From NCBI RefSeq assembly GCF_048569485.1, contig NC_134355.1, positions 660,538,215 to 660,602,214 on the forward strand: a DNA stretch of 64,000 bases, in the 5' to 3' direction. Shown here piece by piece: positions 53,601 to 64,000 of this stretch; the first letter of the stretch is position 1; each line of letters starts with the position of its first letter. The notes beneath the pieces are model-generated. The model saw only the letters and a list, made by a program, of their open reading frames with translations, was not told the origin of the DNA and did no database searches. Source of the stretch: Anomaloglossus baeobatrachus (lineage: Eukaryota > Chordata > Amphibia > Anura > Aromobatidae). Made by a program: the position numbers and the translations under genes.

Positions 53601-54357
53601 GGATTGCCATGACGATCCGCACTGTCCCAGTCAATGAAGAGCAGGATGTTCCCCATTGGCTGGGAGAGCAGTGCAGTGACCTGAGCTAACATCAATGGGT
53701 CAGCCCAGGTCACTGCAGGGCATGACAAGTGCTGCTGTCAGCAGCGAGGTACATTACCTGCGCTGATCTCCAGCACACTGACAGCCCCTGTCACTGAGTT
53801 CAATGACCGGCGCCTTCACACCAAGTATCGCGAGAGGCCCGTGACGTCACCGCTAGTCAGTCTCGGGTCGGAAGTGAGAGGTGATGTGACAAGCGGCGGC
53901 CATGGAGGACAGTGACAGCGCTGAGGTCGGGATGGCGGGACTTCATCACCGCAGGTAAACCGAGCGGGACCATGTGTGTGTGTGTGTGTGTGTGTATGTG
54001 AGTGTGTGTGTGTACGTGTGTACATGCCGCGGGCAGGAGGGGGCGGAGTGAGCTGAGCGGGGAAGTGTCTGCTTCCTGCACGTAACTAGGATAAACATCG
54101 GGTTACTAACCAAAGCGCTTTGCTTGGATACCCGATGTTTATCTTGGTTACCAGCTTCTGGCAGGCTGCCAGCGATGGCTCCTGCACACTGTAGCTGTAA
54201 AAAGCCCTGCTTTTTGCTGCTAGAACCGTTCTCGAACGTATCTAGAACTATCGAGCTTTTGCAAAAAGCTCGAGTTCTAGTTCGATCTCGAACAACCCCC
54301 AAAATCACTCGAGCCTAGAACTGGAGAACCACGAACCGCGAACCGCGCTCAACTCTA
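53601..54357. other. Right subterminal part of the large hAT
   Basis: Contains a (GT)n run (53972-54022), a hairpin with AACATCGGGTTACTAACC (54080-54160) related to that at 19134, and terminal CGAAC motifs. No gene. Confidence 0.6.
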
Positions 54358-56619
54358 GTCAGGAGATAGAGATATGCTGGGGGCTCGGCCCTGACCACCA
54401 TTAGGTCTACCGTCGGGATGAGGGAGAGTGCAGGGTCCCCAGTTACAGGGTCAGCACAGGAGAGGTAGAGTAGACACGCTCCACTGCTATTTCTTGTTGT
54501 GTATATGTAGTCGGGTTGGGGTGCTGCTTGCTAGTTACCAATCACTCTTGTGCTCTTTTTTTTCCCCGGGGTTTTAGGGGATCCTAGTTTTCAGATTGTC
54601 ATTGTTCTCCTGACCCCAATTTACACCCAATGCTCTTTCCTACAAACCTGGGTATAGTCCTTTGTATCAGGTCTCCGAGAGCCCATATGCAAACAACTTA
54701 AGCTGGTAACTCCTGATTACAGAGTGAAGGACCAAGACACCCTCTTCCAAGGGGCAAGAGGTGTGGAGATGAATCTAGCAGCTTACAAGATCACCCCACA
54801 TACAGATGTGCTGCATTCACCGTCACCTGAAGAGTATCATCACGTCATCTCCAGCCCAGAAGTCATTCTACCTGTTTGCCATGGAGGAAAACAGTGGCCC
54901 TTTGGATACTACTCAGCCAGATTGGATCTAGTTGTCTGAGAAACACCAACCTAAAGCACCAGTTGAAGATCAATACCCGTAAAACATCACTGCTCCCCGA
55001 CAAAGTCACCATCTCCCGGTGTGCGGTCCTTAATCCTGCTACACTTCTCCCTCTTCCAACGGGGGAGTTGTCCACCTCTGACACCTTGGTGGAAGAGGTA
55101 GTCGACTCTGGCATAGCTGAGGCAGGAACCTTTGGATTCGATACAGTGACGGATACACCTTTGGACTCTGACTTAACCCCTTTGCGGACGGATCAAGATA
55201 TGAATCAAGAAGACGGTTCCACATGGGTATGGTGGTGGTAGCAGAAGACACTGTGCTAATAGAGCAGTCGCTCCCTGCATCCCTGTCTGCAAAAGAAGCA
55301 GAGGTATGTGCTCTCACTGAAGCCTGCAAGATCACAGCCAACACCTACTCTGTATGGAAGACAAGAGACTTGATCACCGCCAATGGAACTGTACGCCACC
55401 ATGAGGCCATAGAAGAATTGATGGAAGCTTTGCTATTGCCAGACAGAGTCGCGGTGAGCAGGGTTGAGGCCTACATTGAAGTAATCAAGGGAAGCAGTAA
55501 GAAATGCCCTCGCTGACAGAACATCCAAAAAAGCCCCAAGACCACTTACCAAACAAACAGTCAGTTAATCTGTGCTTTTTAAATGACCACGATGTGAAGA
55601 AGAAAGGAAAGATGGAAAGTCTTGAGAAAACATTGTCCTGACCCTACAAGAGCAAGTCTCAGAAGAAGAAGAGGACTGAGGTAGGGTGCAGCTGTGGGCT
55701 CCCGGAGACCATAGAAAGTGGCTAGTGACCTGCTTTTACTGCTAGCCAAAGATAAATGGCAGGCCTTTAACACAGAACTGACCCTACACACCCCATTCCA
55801 GCCACAGAATAGAGGGAGGGTTGGGAGGTTGGGGCAGTGTAGGAAACAAGGGCATGAGAGTTTTCCCTTGCATTGTTCAGTGTCAGATACACCAAAGCAG
55901 GGACCACTAAGTTGAGACCCTATGAAATCCTGTTTAGAAGTACCCCCAGATACTTTAACTAAACTTGTTGTTTGTTTAACTAAACATTTGCCTAATATAC
56001 GTTCTTGAGTTTTCTCCTCCAGATCCAACCAGATCTAGATCTTTTTCTCTTTCTCTCTCTTTTTCTCTCTCTCTTTCTTTCTCTCTTCCTCTCTTCTCAA
56101 TCTTTCGCGCTCTCTCTTCCTCTCTCTTCCCCTCTCTCTCTATCTTTCACTTTCTGACAAAGATCCATGCATCCCACTACAAACGATGTCGGACCTGAGA
56201 CCAGGAGATGGCTGTCTTCCCTCTTCTACCTGATACTTTGTGCCAAGAAGATGATATCCAAGCCTGTGAACCAGAAGATGACTGTGCATCCCACTTTTGA
56301 TGATGTCCCACCATTACCGCCTAAGAACTGATATATGAGACTCTGAGTGAAACCAACCCTGATAAATATGAGCTGATTAGAAGACTATCTCCATGTTCTC
56401 CCCTCCCGAATAACGTGTACCAGCGTGGAACATAGACATGAGGACAATCAAGAGGATACGGTCAGGATCTGGCTTCCTATGCATAGTCTGTTGGGTGGGG
56501 AGATTCATCCACAAGGGATGGTTATCTCATATGTAAGTGAAGTAACCATCAGCATTAGGACAGATCAATAGACTCGACGAAAGTAAGGAAAGATTTTTGG
56601 CTATCTCCAAAGGGGGAAA
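54358..56619 (+). pseudogene. Retrovirus-like fossil, 3' internal region with RNase H remnant
   Basis: Short conserved stretches mark the RT-connection and RNase H part of a gamma/epsilon-like retroviral Pol: GYYSARLDLVV (near 54905), LNPATLLPLP (near 55030), SLPASLSAKEAEVCALTEAC (near 55270-55330), TANGTVRHHEAIEELMEALL (near 55380-55440) and PDRVAVSRVEA. The rest is pyrimidine-rich (56040-56150) or unrecognised. It is a fossil with many breaks. It ends in a polypurine tract beside the 3' LTR. Confidence 0.75.
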
Positions 56620-57109
56620 TGTTATGGACAAGATTATGAACTATTATGAGTATTAAGAGTTATATGAAGATATCCAAAAAACAGGATTTAAGATAGTGCT
56701 TGAACTGTGTACCACACCTATATTTGCATTCAGACATCATAAGACTCATCAGACAGTCTGGACTTTCATGTGACAAGTGAATCATGCTGACATAGCTTAA
56801 AATAAATGAGGAAATACATTGTACATTACAGTATACTGTATATCACAGAATAAGCTATTTTACGGGTTGCCCAGTAGGAGACGTGTTACGTATTATTGGC
56901 TCCTAGCCAACTGATTTCTTTTAAATGTATGTGGACTTCCATAATTAAACTAGTCATATTTTCTATGCAGATCCATGTACATTTCTCTGGTCTGTATGGA
57001 AGAATAGTATGGATGCTACTAACAAATGACTCATGATTTGGATGCAGACGGGGTTAAGGTAGATGCATAATTTCGATTGCATCACTGTAAATTTATGGCC
57101 GCCTTAACA
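56620..57109 (+). repeat. 3' LTR of the retrovirus-like fossil
   Basis: 490 bp, starting TGTTATGGACAAG and ending CGCCTTAACA, followed by TAAT, the right copy of the target duplication. Confidence 0.93.
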
Positions 57110-57113
57110 TAAT

Positions 57114-58580
57114 GAATCTATATATTATATAATAAACACATGAAATAAATCCCTCTGTGTGTAATGACTCTATATAATATATAGGAATAGATCCCTCTGT
57201 GTGTAATGGCTATATAATATATAGGAATAGATCCCTCTGTGTGTAATGACTCTATATAATATATAGGAATAGATCCCTCTGTGTGTAATGATTCTATATA
57301 ATATATAGGAATAGATTCCTCTATGTGTAATGACTCTATGTAATATATAGGAATAGATCCCTCTGTGTGTAATGACTCTATATAATATATAGGAATAGAT
57401 CCTTCTGTGTGTAATGACTCTATATAATATATAATAAACACGTAAAATAGATCGCTCTGTGTGTAATGACTCTATATAATTTATAGGAATAGATCCCTCT
57501 GTGTGTAATGACTCTATATAATATATAGGAATAGATCCCTCTGTGTGTAATGACTCTATATAATTTATAGGAATAGATCCCTCTGTGTGTAATGACTCTA
57601 TATAATATATAGGAATAGATTCCTCTGTGTGTAATGCCTCTATATAATATATAGGAATAGATCCCTCCGTGTGGAATGACTCTATATAATATATAGGAAT
57701 AGATCCCTCTGTGTGGAATGACTCTATATAATACATAGGAATAGATCCCTCTGTGTGGAATGACTCTATATAATATATAGGAATAGATCCCTCTGTGTGG
57801 AATGACTCTATATAATATATAGGAATGGATCCCTCTGTGTGTAATGACTCTATATAATATATAGGAATAGATCCTTCTGTGTGTAATGACTCTATATAAT
57901 ATATAATAAACACGTAAAATAGATCGCTCTGTGTGTAATGACTCTATATAATATATAGGAATAGATCCCTCTGTGTGGAATGACTCTATATAATATATAG
58001 GAATATATCCCTCTGTGTGGAATGACTCTATATAATATATAGGAATAGATCCCTCTGTGTGTAATGACTATATAATATATAGGAATAGATCCCTCTGTGT
58101 GGAATGACTCTATATAATACATAGGAATAGATCCCTCTGTGTGGAATGACTCTATATAATATATAGGAATAGATCCCTCTGTGTGGAATGACTCTATATA
58201 ATATATAGGAATGGATCCCTCTGTGTGGAATGACTCTATATAATATATAGGAATATATCCCTCAGTGTAATGCCTTCATATAATATATAGGAATAGATCC
58301 CTCTCTGTGTAATGACTCTATATAATATATAGGAATAGATTCCCCTGTGTGGAATGACTCTATATAATACATAGGAATAGATCCCTCTGTGTGGAATGAC
58401 TCTATATAATATATAGGAATAGATCCCTCTGTGTGGAATGACTCTATATAATATATAGGAATGGATCCCTCTGTGTGGAATGACTCTATATAATAATAGA
58501 TCCCTCTGTGTGTAATGACTCTATATAATATATAGGAATAGATCCCTCTGTGTGTAATGACTCTATATAATATATGCGTT
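57114..58580. repeat. 42-bp Tc1-derived satellite, right block, about 33 copies
   Basis: The unit is CTATATAATATATAGGAATA + GATCCCTCTGTGTGTAATGA + CT. Some copies retain the ancestral Tc1 text AATAAACACGTAAAATAGAT. As 42 is divisible by three, minus-strand frames (IYYIESLHTEGSIP repeats) run for over 200 codons without meaning. Confidence 0.95.
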
Positions 58581-58881
58581 TACCTTTTTGTATTGAAGTA
58601 CTGAAATAAATTAACTTTTTGATGATGTTCAATTTAATTGAGATGCACCTGTATGTGTATCATGGTTAAACAATTGGACACTTACATTGCTTAATGAACC
58701 TTATTATGTTACGATGGGGTCAATTGGATCTGCTGAAGTGGTTTTTTTATGAAAAAATAGCTTTGTATGAAGAACTATTGTTTCTGATGGAAAGATTGGA
58801 TGTTGCACTGGAAGATCCAACCGAGATCATAATAAAAAAAACTCAGCTCTGCCACCTATTAATCAGTTTATATTTTAATAC

Positions 58882-59058
58882 CTCTTGTTGTTTCACCAGG
58901 AATGAATCGATAAGATTCCTCTGGTCATTTACATCCAGTTGACTCCTGTGGTTGGTGAAGGTCTCTCGAATGAATGTGTGCATTTCCTCCACATTCCTGG
59001 CCACTGTTTTTTGCAATGTGGAACACCGGCGCATCACAGATGGAAATGCGTTATACAG
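58882..59058 (-). CDS. CYP2 cytochrome P450, exon 5
   Basis: 177 bp, the CYP2 standard, phase 0 at both ends. The acceptor is CATTCATTGTAG and the donor GTATTAAA. It encodes LYNAFPSVMRRCSTLQKTVA, NVEEMHTFIRETFTNHRSQL and DVNDQRNLIDSFLVKQQE: the F-G region and start of the H helix (LYN-FP and DFID/LIDSFL blocks of CYP2). The frame is intact. GTATT is a weaker donor than those of the other exons. Confidence 0.93.
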
Positions 59059-59161
59059 CTACAATGAATGAAGAATAGAAGATGAATAGTCCTGAAAATT
59101 AAATGGGTAATTCCACAAACAACACTTAGAATATTATATACCAACTGTAGTAACTGCATTG

Positions 59162-59240
59162 CCCGGGATAATATTATTATTATTATTATTATTATTATAG
59201 CACCATTTGTTCCATGGCGCTTTACATGTGAAAGGGTATA
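59162..59240 (-). mobile_element. L2-clade LINE 3' tail
   Basis: (ATT)n, then, read in reverse, CACATGTAAAGCGCCATGGA and a short A/T-rich tail. It matches the tail at 7450-7515. A short fragment. Confidence 0.7.
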
Positions 59241-59244
59241 GTAA

Positions 59245-59880
59245 CTAAGTGTCTCTCTGTCTCTCTTTCACTGTCCCTCTCTGTCTCTCTCTTTGTCTGT
59301 CTATCTCTCTCTCGGTCTTCCTCTCTCTCTATCTCTGTCTATCTCTCTATGTGTCTCTCACTCTATCATCTCTGTATCCATCTCTATCTGTATCTCTCTA
59401 TCTCTCTCTAACCATCTCTCTCTGTCTCTCTCTGTCTCTCTGTCTGTCTGTCACTCGCTGTCTCTCTCTCTTTGTCTCTCTCTGTCTGTCTCTGTCTCTC
59501 TGTCTGTCTCTGTCACTCTCTGTCTCTGTCTGTCTCTGTCTCTCTGTCTGTATCTCTCTGACTCTCTATCTGCCTCTCAACCGATATCATATTAGCTCAC
59601 ACATAAGCTTCTTATACTAAGAATGTCCTTCATTGCCTATAGCAACCACTTAAAGCTCCTATTAACGACCTGTAGCTCCCAGCTCCATTGACTTTAATGC
59701 AAGCAGTTTTTTTGGTGAATAACTGTAAAACGCAGGGTTAAATTTTCCCCTCAAAACATAGTCTATGATGTTCCCTGAGTCAAGTAAGGCATCTGTGCAA
59801 AATTTTGTAATTGTAAATGTCACAGTACGGATTCTTTTAGCTGACACACATACATACACACACACTCAGCTTTATTACAT
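59245..59880 (-). mobile_element. Helitron-like fragment with CT-rich array
   Basis: A (CTCTCTGTCT)n-type array (59250-59575) followed by the same block as at 38470-38802 (CACATAAGCTTCTTATACTA to CTCAGCTTTAT). This copy is more decayed. No gene. Confidence 0.55.
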
Positions 59881-59889
59881 GGAGTGAGG

Positions 59890-60474
59890 TAAAGAGTGCT
59901 TTACACGCTGTGACATTGCTAGCGATTGCTAGCGATGTCGCGAGTGATAGCACCCGCCCCCATCGTTCTAGCGATATGTGGTGATCGCTGCTGTAGTGAA
60001 CATTATCGCTAGGGTAGCGTCACACGCACATACCTGTTATGCGATGTCGCTGTGACCACCAAACAATCCCTCCTTCAAGGGGAAGGTGCGTTCGGCGTCA
60101 CAGTGATGTCACAAAATGGCCGTCCAATAGAAGAGGAGGGGCGGAGATGAGCGGCCGGAACATGCCGCCCACCTCCTTCCTTCCTCATTGCTGGTAGACG
60201 GAGGTAAGGAGATGTTCGTCGTTTTTGCGGTGTCACACATAGCGATGTGTGATGTCACAGGAACGACAAACAACCAACGGCATGCACCGTCACCGATATT
60301 TGGTAAAGGAGCGACGTGTCAACGATCCACGATTTTTGCCGTTTTTGTGATCATTGCACGTCGTTCCTTGGTGTCACACGCTGTGATGTCGGTAACGGCG
60401 CCGGTTGTGCGTCACTAACGACGTGACAGCGACGATATATCGTTACCAATGTCGCAGTGTGTAAAGCACACTTA
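59890..60474. mobile_element. GC-rich palindromic MITE, copy D
   Basis: The ends are TAAAGAGTGCTTTACACGCT and GTGTGTAAAGCACACTTA, with GCTAGCGATGTCGC subterminal repeats. The core is in the opposite orientation to A and C (GAGGAGGGGCGGAGATGAGC). Confidence 0.85.
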
Positions 60475-60767
60475 GCAATTGTATGATTGACGGGGTCAAA
60501 CGACTGGAGCCAAAACCAATCCAACAGTCCTGTGTGAATTGAGAGATATTACTCATCCATAGAATAGACTAACAATATCACTTCAGGTATCAGTGTTCCA
60601 TGCGATCTTCTATGTACTGATACCAGAAGATTGCTTTTAGACAGATGCAATTTTCTAAGGAGCACCACTATTCCTCTTTTCTGATAATCTTTGGGGATCC
60701 TAAAGATGTCCATACATATTAGAACAACATCCGCAAACTGTGTTGCTATTAGCAGAAACAACCATTT

Positions 60768-61353
60768 TAGGGGTACTTTGCACGTTGCGACATTGCTACT
60801 GCAATATCGTTGGGGTCAAATCAAAAGTGACGCACATCCGGCGCCGGTAACGACGTCGCAACGTGTAAAGCCTAGATGCGCTGATAAACGATCGCAAAAG
60901 CATCGTAAATCGGTGATCTGTGTAGTGTCGGACATTTTCATAATGTCGCACCAATAGGAGATACGATGTTGTTCCTCGTTCCTGCGGCAGCGCACATCGC
61001 TGTGTGTGAAGCCGCAGAAGCGAGGCACATCTCCTTACCTGCCTCCACCGGCTATGCGGAAGGAAGGAGGTGGGCGGGATATTTACGTCCCGCTCATCTT
61101 CGGCCCTCTGCTTCTATTGGCCGCCTGCCATGTGACGACGCAGTGACGCCGCATGACCCGGCCCCTTATGAAGGAGGCGGGTTGCCGGCCAGAGTGACGT
61201 TGCAGGGCAGGTAAGTGCGTGTGAAGCTGCCGTAGCGATAATGTTCGCTACGGCAGCTATCCCAAGAGATCGCATCTGCGACGGGGGCGGGTACTATTGC
61301 GCTTGGCATCGCTAGCATCGGCTAGCAATGTCGCAGCGTGCAAAGTACCCCTA
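60768..61353. mobile_element. GC-rich palindromic MITE, copy E (best preserved ends)
   Basis: The ends TAGGGGTACTTTGCACGTTG and GCGTGCAAAGTACCCCTA pair almost perfectly. The core is as in copy C. Its right end lies 160 bp from P450 exon 4. Confidence 0.88.
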
Positions 61354-61511
61354 ACTCCTATGTTTGTGAGGGTTCCAACTTTCTACCAATGACATATATT
61401 GGAGAAAGAAGGATTGGTCATGTTGAATTTCAGCATGCCTGATCTGTTTTCCCAAAGGCTATAAAGGTAAGGTAAGGTAATCCCTTTAAGTACAATATTT
61501 GAGCTGCTCAC

Positions 61512-61672
61512 CATGGCCATTGGACTTCCAATTAATTGGATATTTTCATTAACGATCTTCAAAAGCTTCACCAGTGTGGGATTGTCATATTCAAACCGAT
61601 TACTCAGTAAGATGGAGACGATTATGTTGGCTACAGCAGCATTTATAATCATGGTGTTATCGAAGGGTTCAC
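61512..61672 (-). CDS. CYP2 cytochrome P450, exon 4 (first exon in the window)
   Basis: 161 bp, the CYP2 standard. The acceptor is TATTTCCAG and the donor GTGAGCAG. It begins in phase 1 (GT completing Gly) and ends in phase 0 after SPMAM. It encodes GEPFDNTMIINAAVANIIVS, ILLSNRFEYDNPTLVKLLKI and VNENIQLIGSPMAM, the C/D/E-helix region (FDP..., A-ANII-I, RF-Y). Exons 1-3, with the membrane anchor and proline-rich hinge, must lie to the right of 64000. In total the window encodes about 327 residues of an expected roughly 490-500. Confidence 0.93.
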
Positions 61673-62185
61673 CTGGAAATACAATGACTAGATAAGGGCC
61701 CTATTATAAGACAATATTAAAGTCTGTGAATCTCAATTTATAGAAACTTTGCTAAATCTGCAAACAATTAAAGACAGAAGATCAAAGAGCAGCTATTACA
61801 GGAGCCTTTAGGTCTAGCTGAAGACAACATCCAAAAGTGACTATAGAACAGATTCTGTGCTCCTCGGGGATTATGATTTGTCAGATTATTCAAAAGTAGT
61901 CCTTATTATAAATGTAAAATCTAAGATAAAAATAAAATGAACAAATACTGTCTAGCAAGTGCATAAATAAATACACTCATTGGCAAAATTATTGGTACCC
62001 CTCGACTTTCGTTTAATGAAAGAAAAACCCACAATGGTCACAGAAATAACTTGAATCTGACAAAAGTAATAATAAATAAAAAAAACTATGAAAATGAACA
62101 AATGAAAGTCAAACATTGCTGCTTTTCTGCTTCTACAGATTTTTTTTTAAAAAATAAAACTCATGATATAGGCCTGGACATAAAT

Positions 62186-62335
62186 GATGGCGCCCTCCTC
62201 CTCCTTCTCCTTCTCCTCCTTCTCCTTATCCTCCTCCCCCTCCCCCTCATCATCCTCCTCCTTTTTCTCCTCCTCCCCCTCCCCCTCATCCTCCTCCTCA
62301 TCCTCCTCCTCCTCCTTCTCCTCCTCCTTAAGTTA
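62186..62335. repeat. (CTC)n/(CTT)n microsatellite
   Basis: A trinucleotide pyrimidine run giving Arg-rich or Leu-rich frames. Not coding. Confidence 0.93.
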
Positions 62336-62339
62336 ATTT

Positions 62340-63900
<1,561 letters not shown>

Positions 63901-64000
63901 TAATCTCTTTATTAGTTTTCTTGGGCTCTTTTGTTACCATTCATATTATCCGTCTCTTTGATTTGTCATCAATTTTCCTCCTGCAGCCACGTTCAGGGAG

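Larger units (their letters stand above)
47540..54357. mobile_element. Large non-autonomous hAT with fold-back and minisatellite
   Basis: The ends TAGAGATGAGCGAACCG and CGAACCGCGCTCAACTCTA form the inverted termini, with subterminal CGAAC/GTTCG motifs. A perfect 8-bp duplication GTCAGGAG flanks it (47532-47539 and 54358-54365). No transposase is present in its 6,818 bp. The contents are a tandem hairpin pair (48232-48410), an 877-bp fold-back (48664-49540), two direct repeats of about 600 bp (about 49998-50600 and 52985-53600), a PLE end relic (50870-51300) and an 11-bp minisatellite (51368-52940). Confidence 0.9.
44677..57109 (+). mobile_element. Endogenous retrovirus-like fossil with nested hAT
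   Basis: Two 490-bp LTRs (44677-45166, 56620-57109) with TG...CA ends are flanked by a 4-bp duplication TAAT (44673-44676 and 57110-57113). A primer-binding site TGGCGCCCGAAC (45169-45180), of the lysine-tRNA type, follows the 5' LTR. A polypurine tract AAAGGGGGAAA precedes the 3' LTR. Inside, only an RNase H region is recognisable; gag, most of pol and env are not. It is broken, with many breaks. The LTRs differ at about a dozen of 490 positions (about 2.4%), so it is of moderate age. A 6.8-kb hAT has inserted internally. Confidence 0.88.
40450..58651 (-). mobile_element. Tc1-like transposon filling intron 5, hugely expanded by satellites and nested insertions
   Basis: The ends are CAAGGGCATCTCAATAAT (left) and TTAATTGAGATGCACCTG (right), each next to a TA (40448-40449 and 58652-58653), as expected for Tc1. 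Inner text AATATCATCAAAAA and CATCAAAAAGTTAATTTATT (rc) also pairs. The decayed transposase is at 41210-42225. The subterminal 42-bp unit is amplified on both sides (40520-41060, 42370-42465, 44569-44676, 57110-58580). A Helitron and a retrovirus-like fossil have inserted in the satellite. The Tc1 spans 18.2 of the 19.3 kb of intron 5. Confidence 0.82.

Noticed and set aside
57118-58122. Repeated IYYIESLHTEGSIP frames, at first sight a repeat protein
   Set aside because: A 42-bp satellite whose unit length is divisible by three. The unit derives from non-coding Tc1 subterminal sequence.
57114-58580. Possible CRISPR-like array (regular 42-bp period)
   Set aside because: There are no unique spacers; the entire unit repeats. 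The context is a vertebrate intron.

Overview
The window looks like vertebrate nuclear DNA, most likely from a frog or toad. The reasons are a multi-exon CYP2-type cytochrome P450 gene with very long introns, and a dense mix of repeats: Penelope-like element, Gmr1-like Ty3/Gypsy, hAT, Tc1, Helitron, L2 tails and palindromic MITEs. The species is an inference. There are no bacterial-type genes, operons, CRISPR arrays, rRNAs or tRNAs that I can support.

Host gene. The only cellular gene I recognise is the 3' two thirds of a CYP2 (CYP2K-like) monooxygenase on the minus strand. Its last six exons (by CYP2 convention exons 4-9) lie at 61512-61672, 58882-59058, 39451-39592, 34364-34548, 22976-23117 and 20778-20956. 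All have canonical GT/AG borders, compatible phases and the usual CYP2 exon lengths, and they carry the I-helix, ExxR and haem-cysteine motifs. Exons 1-3 lie beyond the right edge. Almost all other sequence is mobile DNA.

Left flank (1-20 kb). One Penelope-like element (PLE) hosts a series of insertions. In order these are a Gmr1-like Ty3/Gypsy element (1-4595), an LTR-like piece (about 4983-5599), an LTR element encoding a cold-shock-domain protein (6672-10616, TSD CCTC), a 5.7-kb hAT transposon (11150-16840, TSD ATCACCAC), a minus-strand LTR fragment (16945-18087) and a truncated Helitron (18088-19414).

Intron 7 (23.1-34.4 kb). A degraded Ty3/Gypsy relic is followed by a MITE split by a tandem array of the same cold-shock element (24795-32399). 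The array is LTR-internal-LTR-internal-LTR, flanked as a whole by one 4-bp TSD (GCTA). The middle LTR is a hybrid of the outer two, which is the signature of unequal LTR-LTR recombination.

Intron 6 (34.5-39.5 kb) holds a MITE, a Tc1 relic, CTGTCTCTTTCC arrays around a 265-bp duplication, and Helitron-like material. Intron 5 (39.6-58.9 kb) is almost wholly one Tc1 element (40450-58651). Its own subterminal sequence has grown into a 42-bp satellite. It also carries a complete Helitron (42466-44568) and an endogenous retrovirus-like fossil (44677-57109), which in turn holds a 6.8-kb non-autonomous hAT (47540-54357) with a large fold-back and an 11-bp minisatellite. Introns 4 and 3 carry two more MITEs and a Tc1 with a solo LTR inside.

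Most notable. Three copies of a compact LTR element with no pol gene each keep an open 362-codon gene. It has a proline-rich middle and a C-terminal cold-shock domain. Between the diverged copies, 20 of 22 nucleotide differences in the cold-shock region are silent. This points to a functional nucleic-acid-binding protein carried by a non-autonomous LTR family, and I do not know of a described counterpart.
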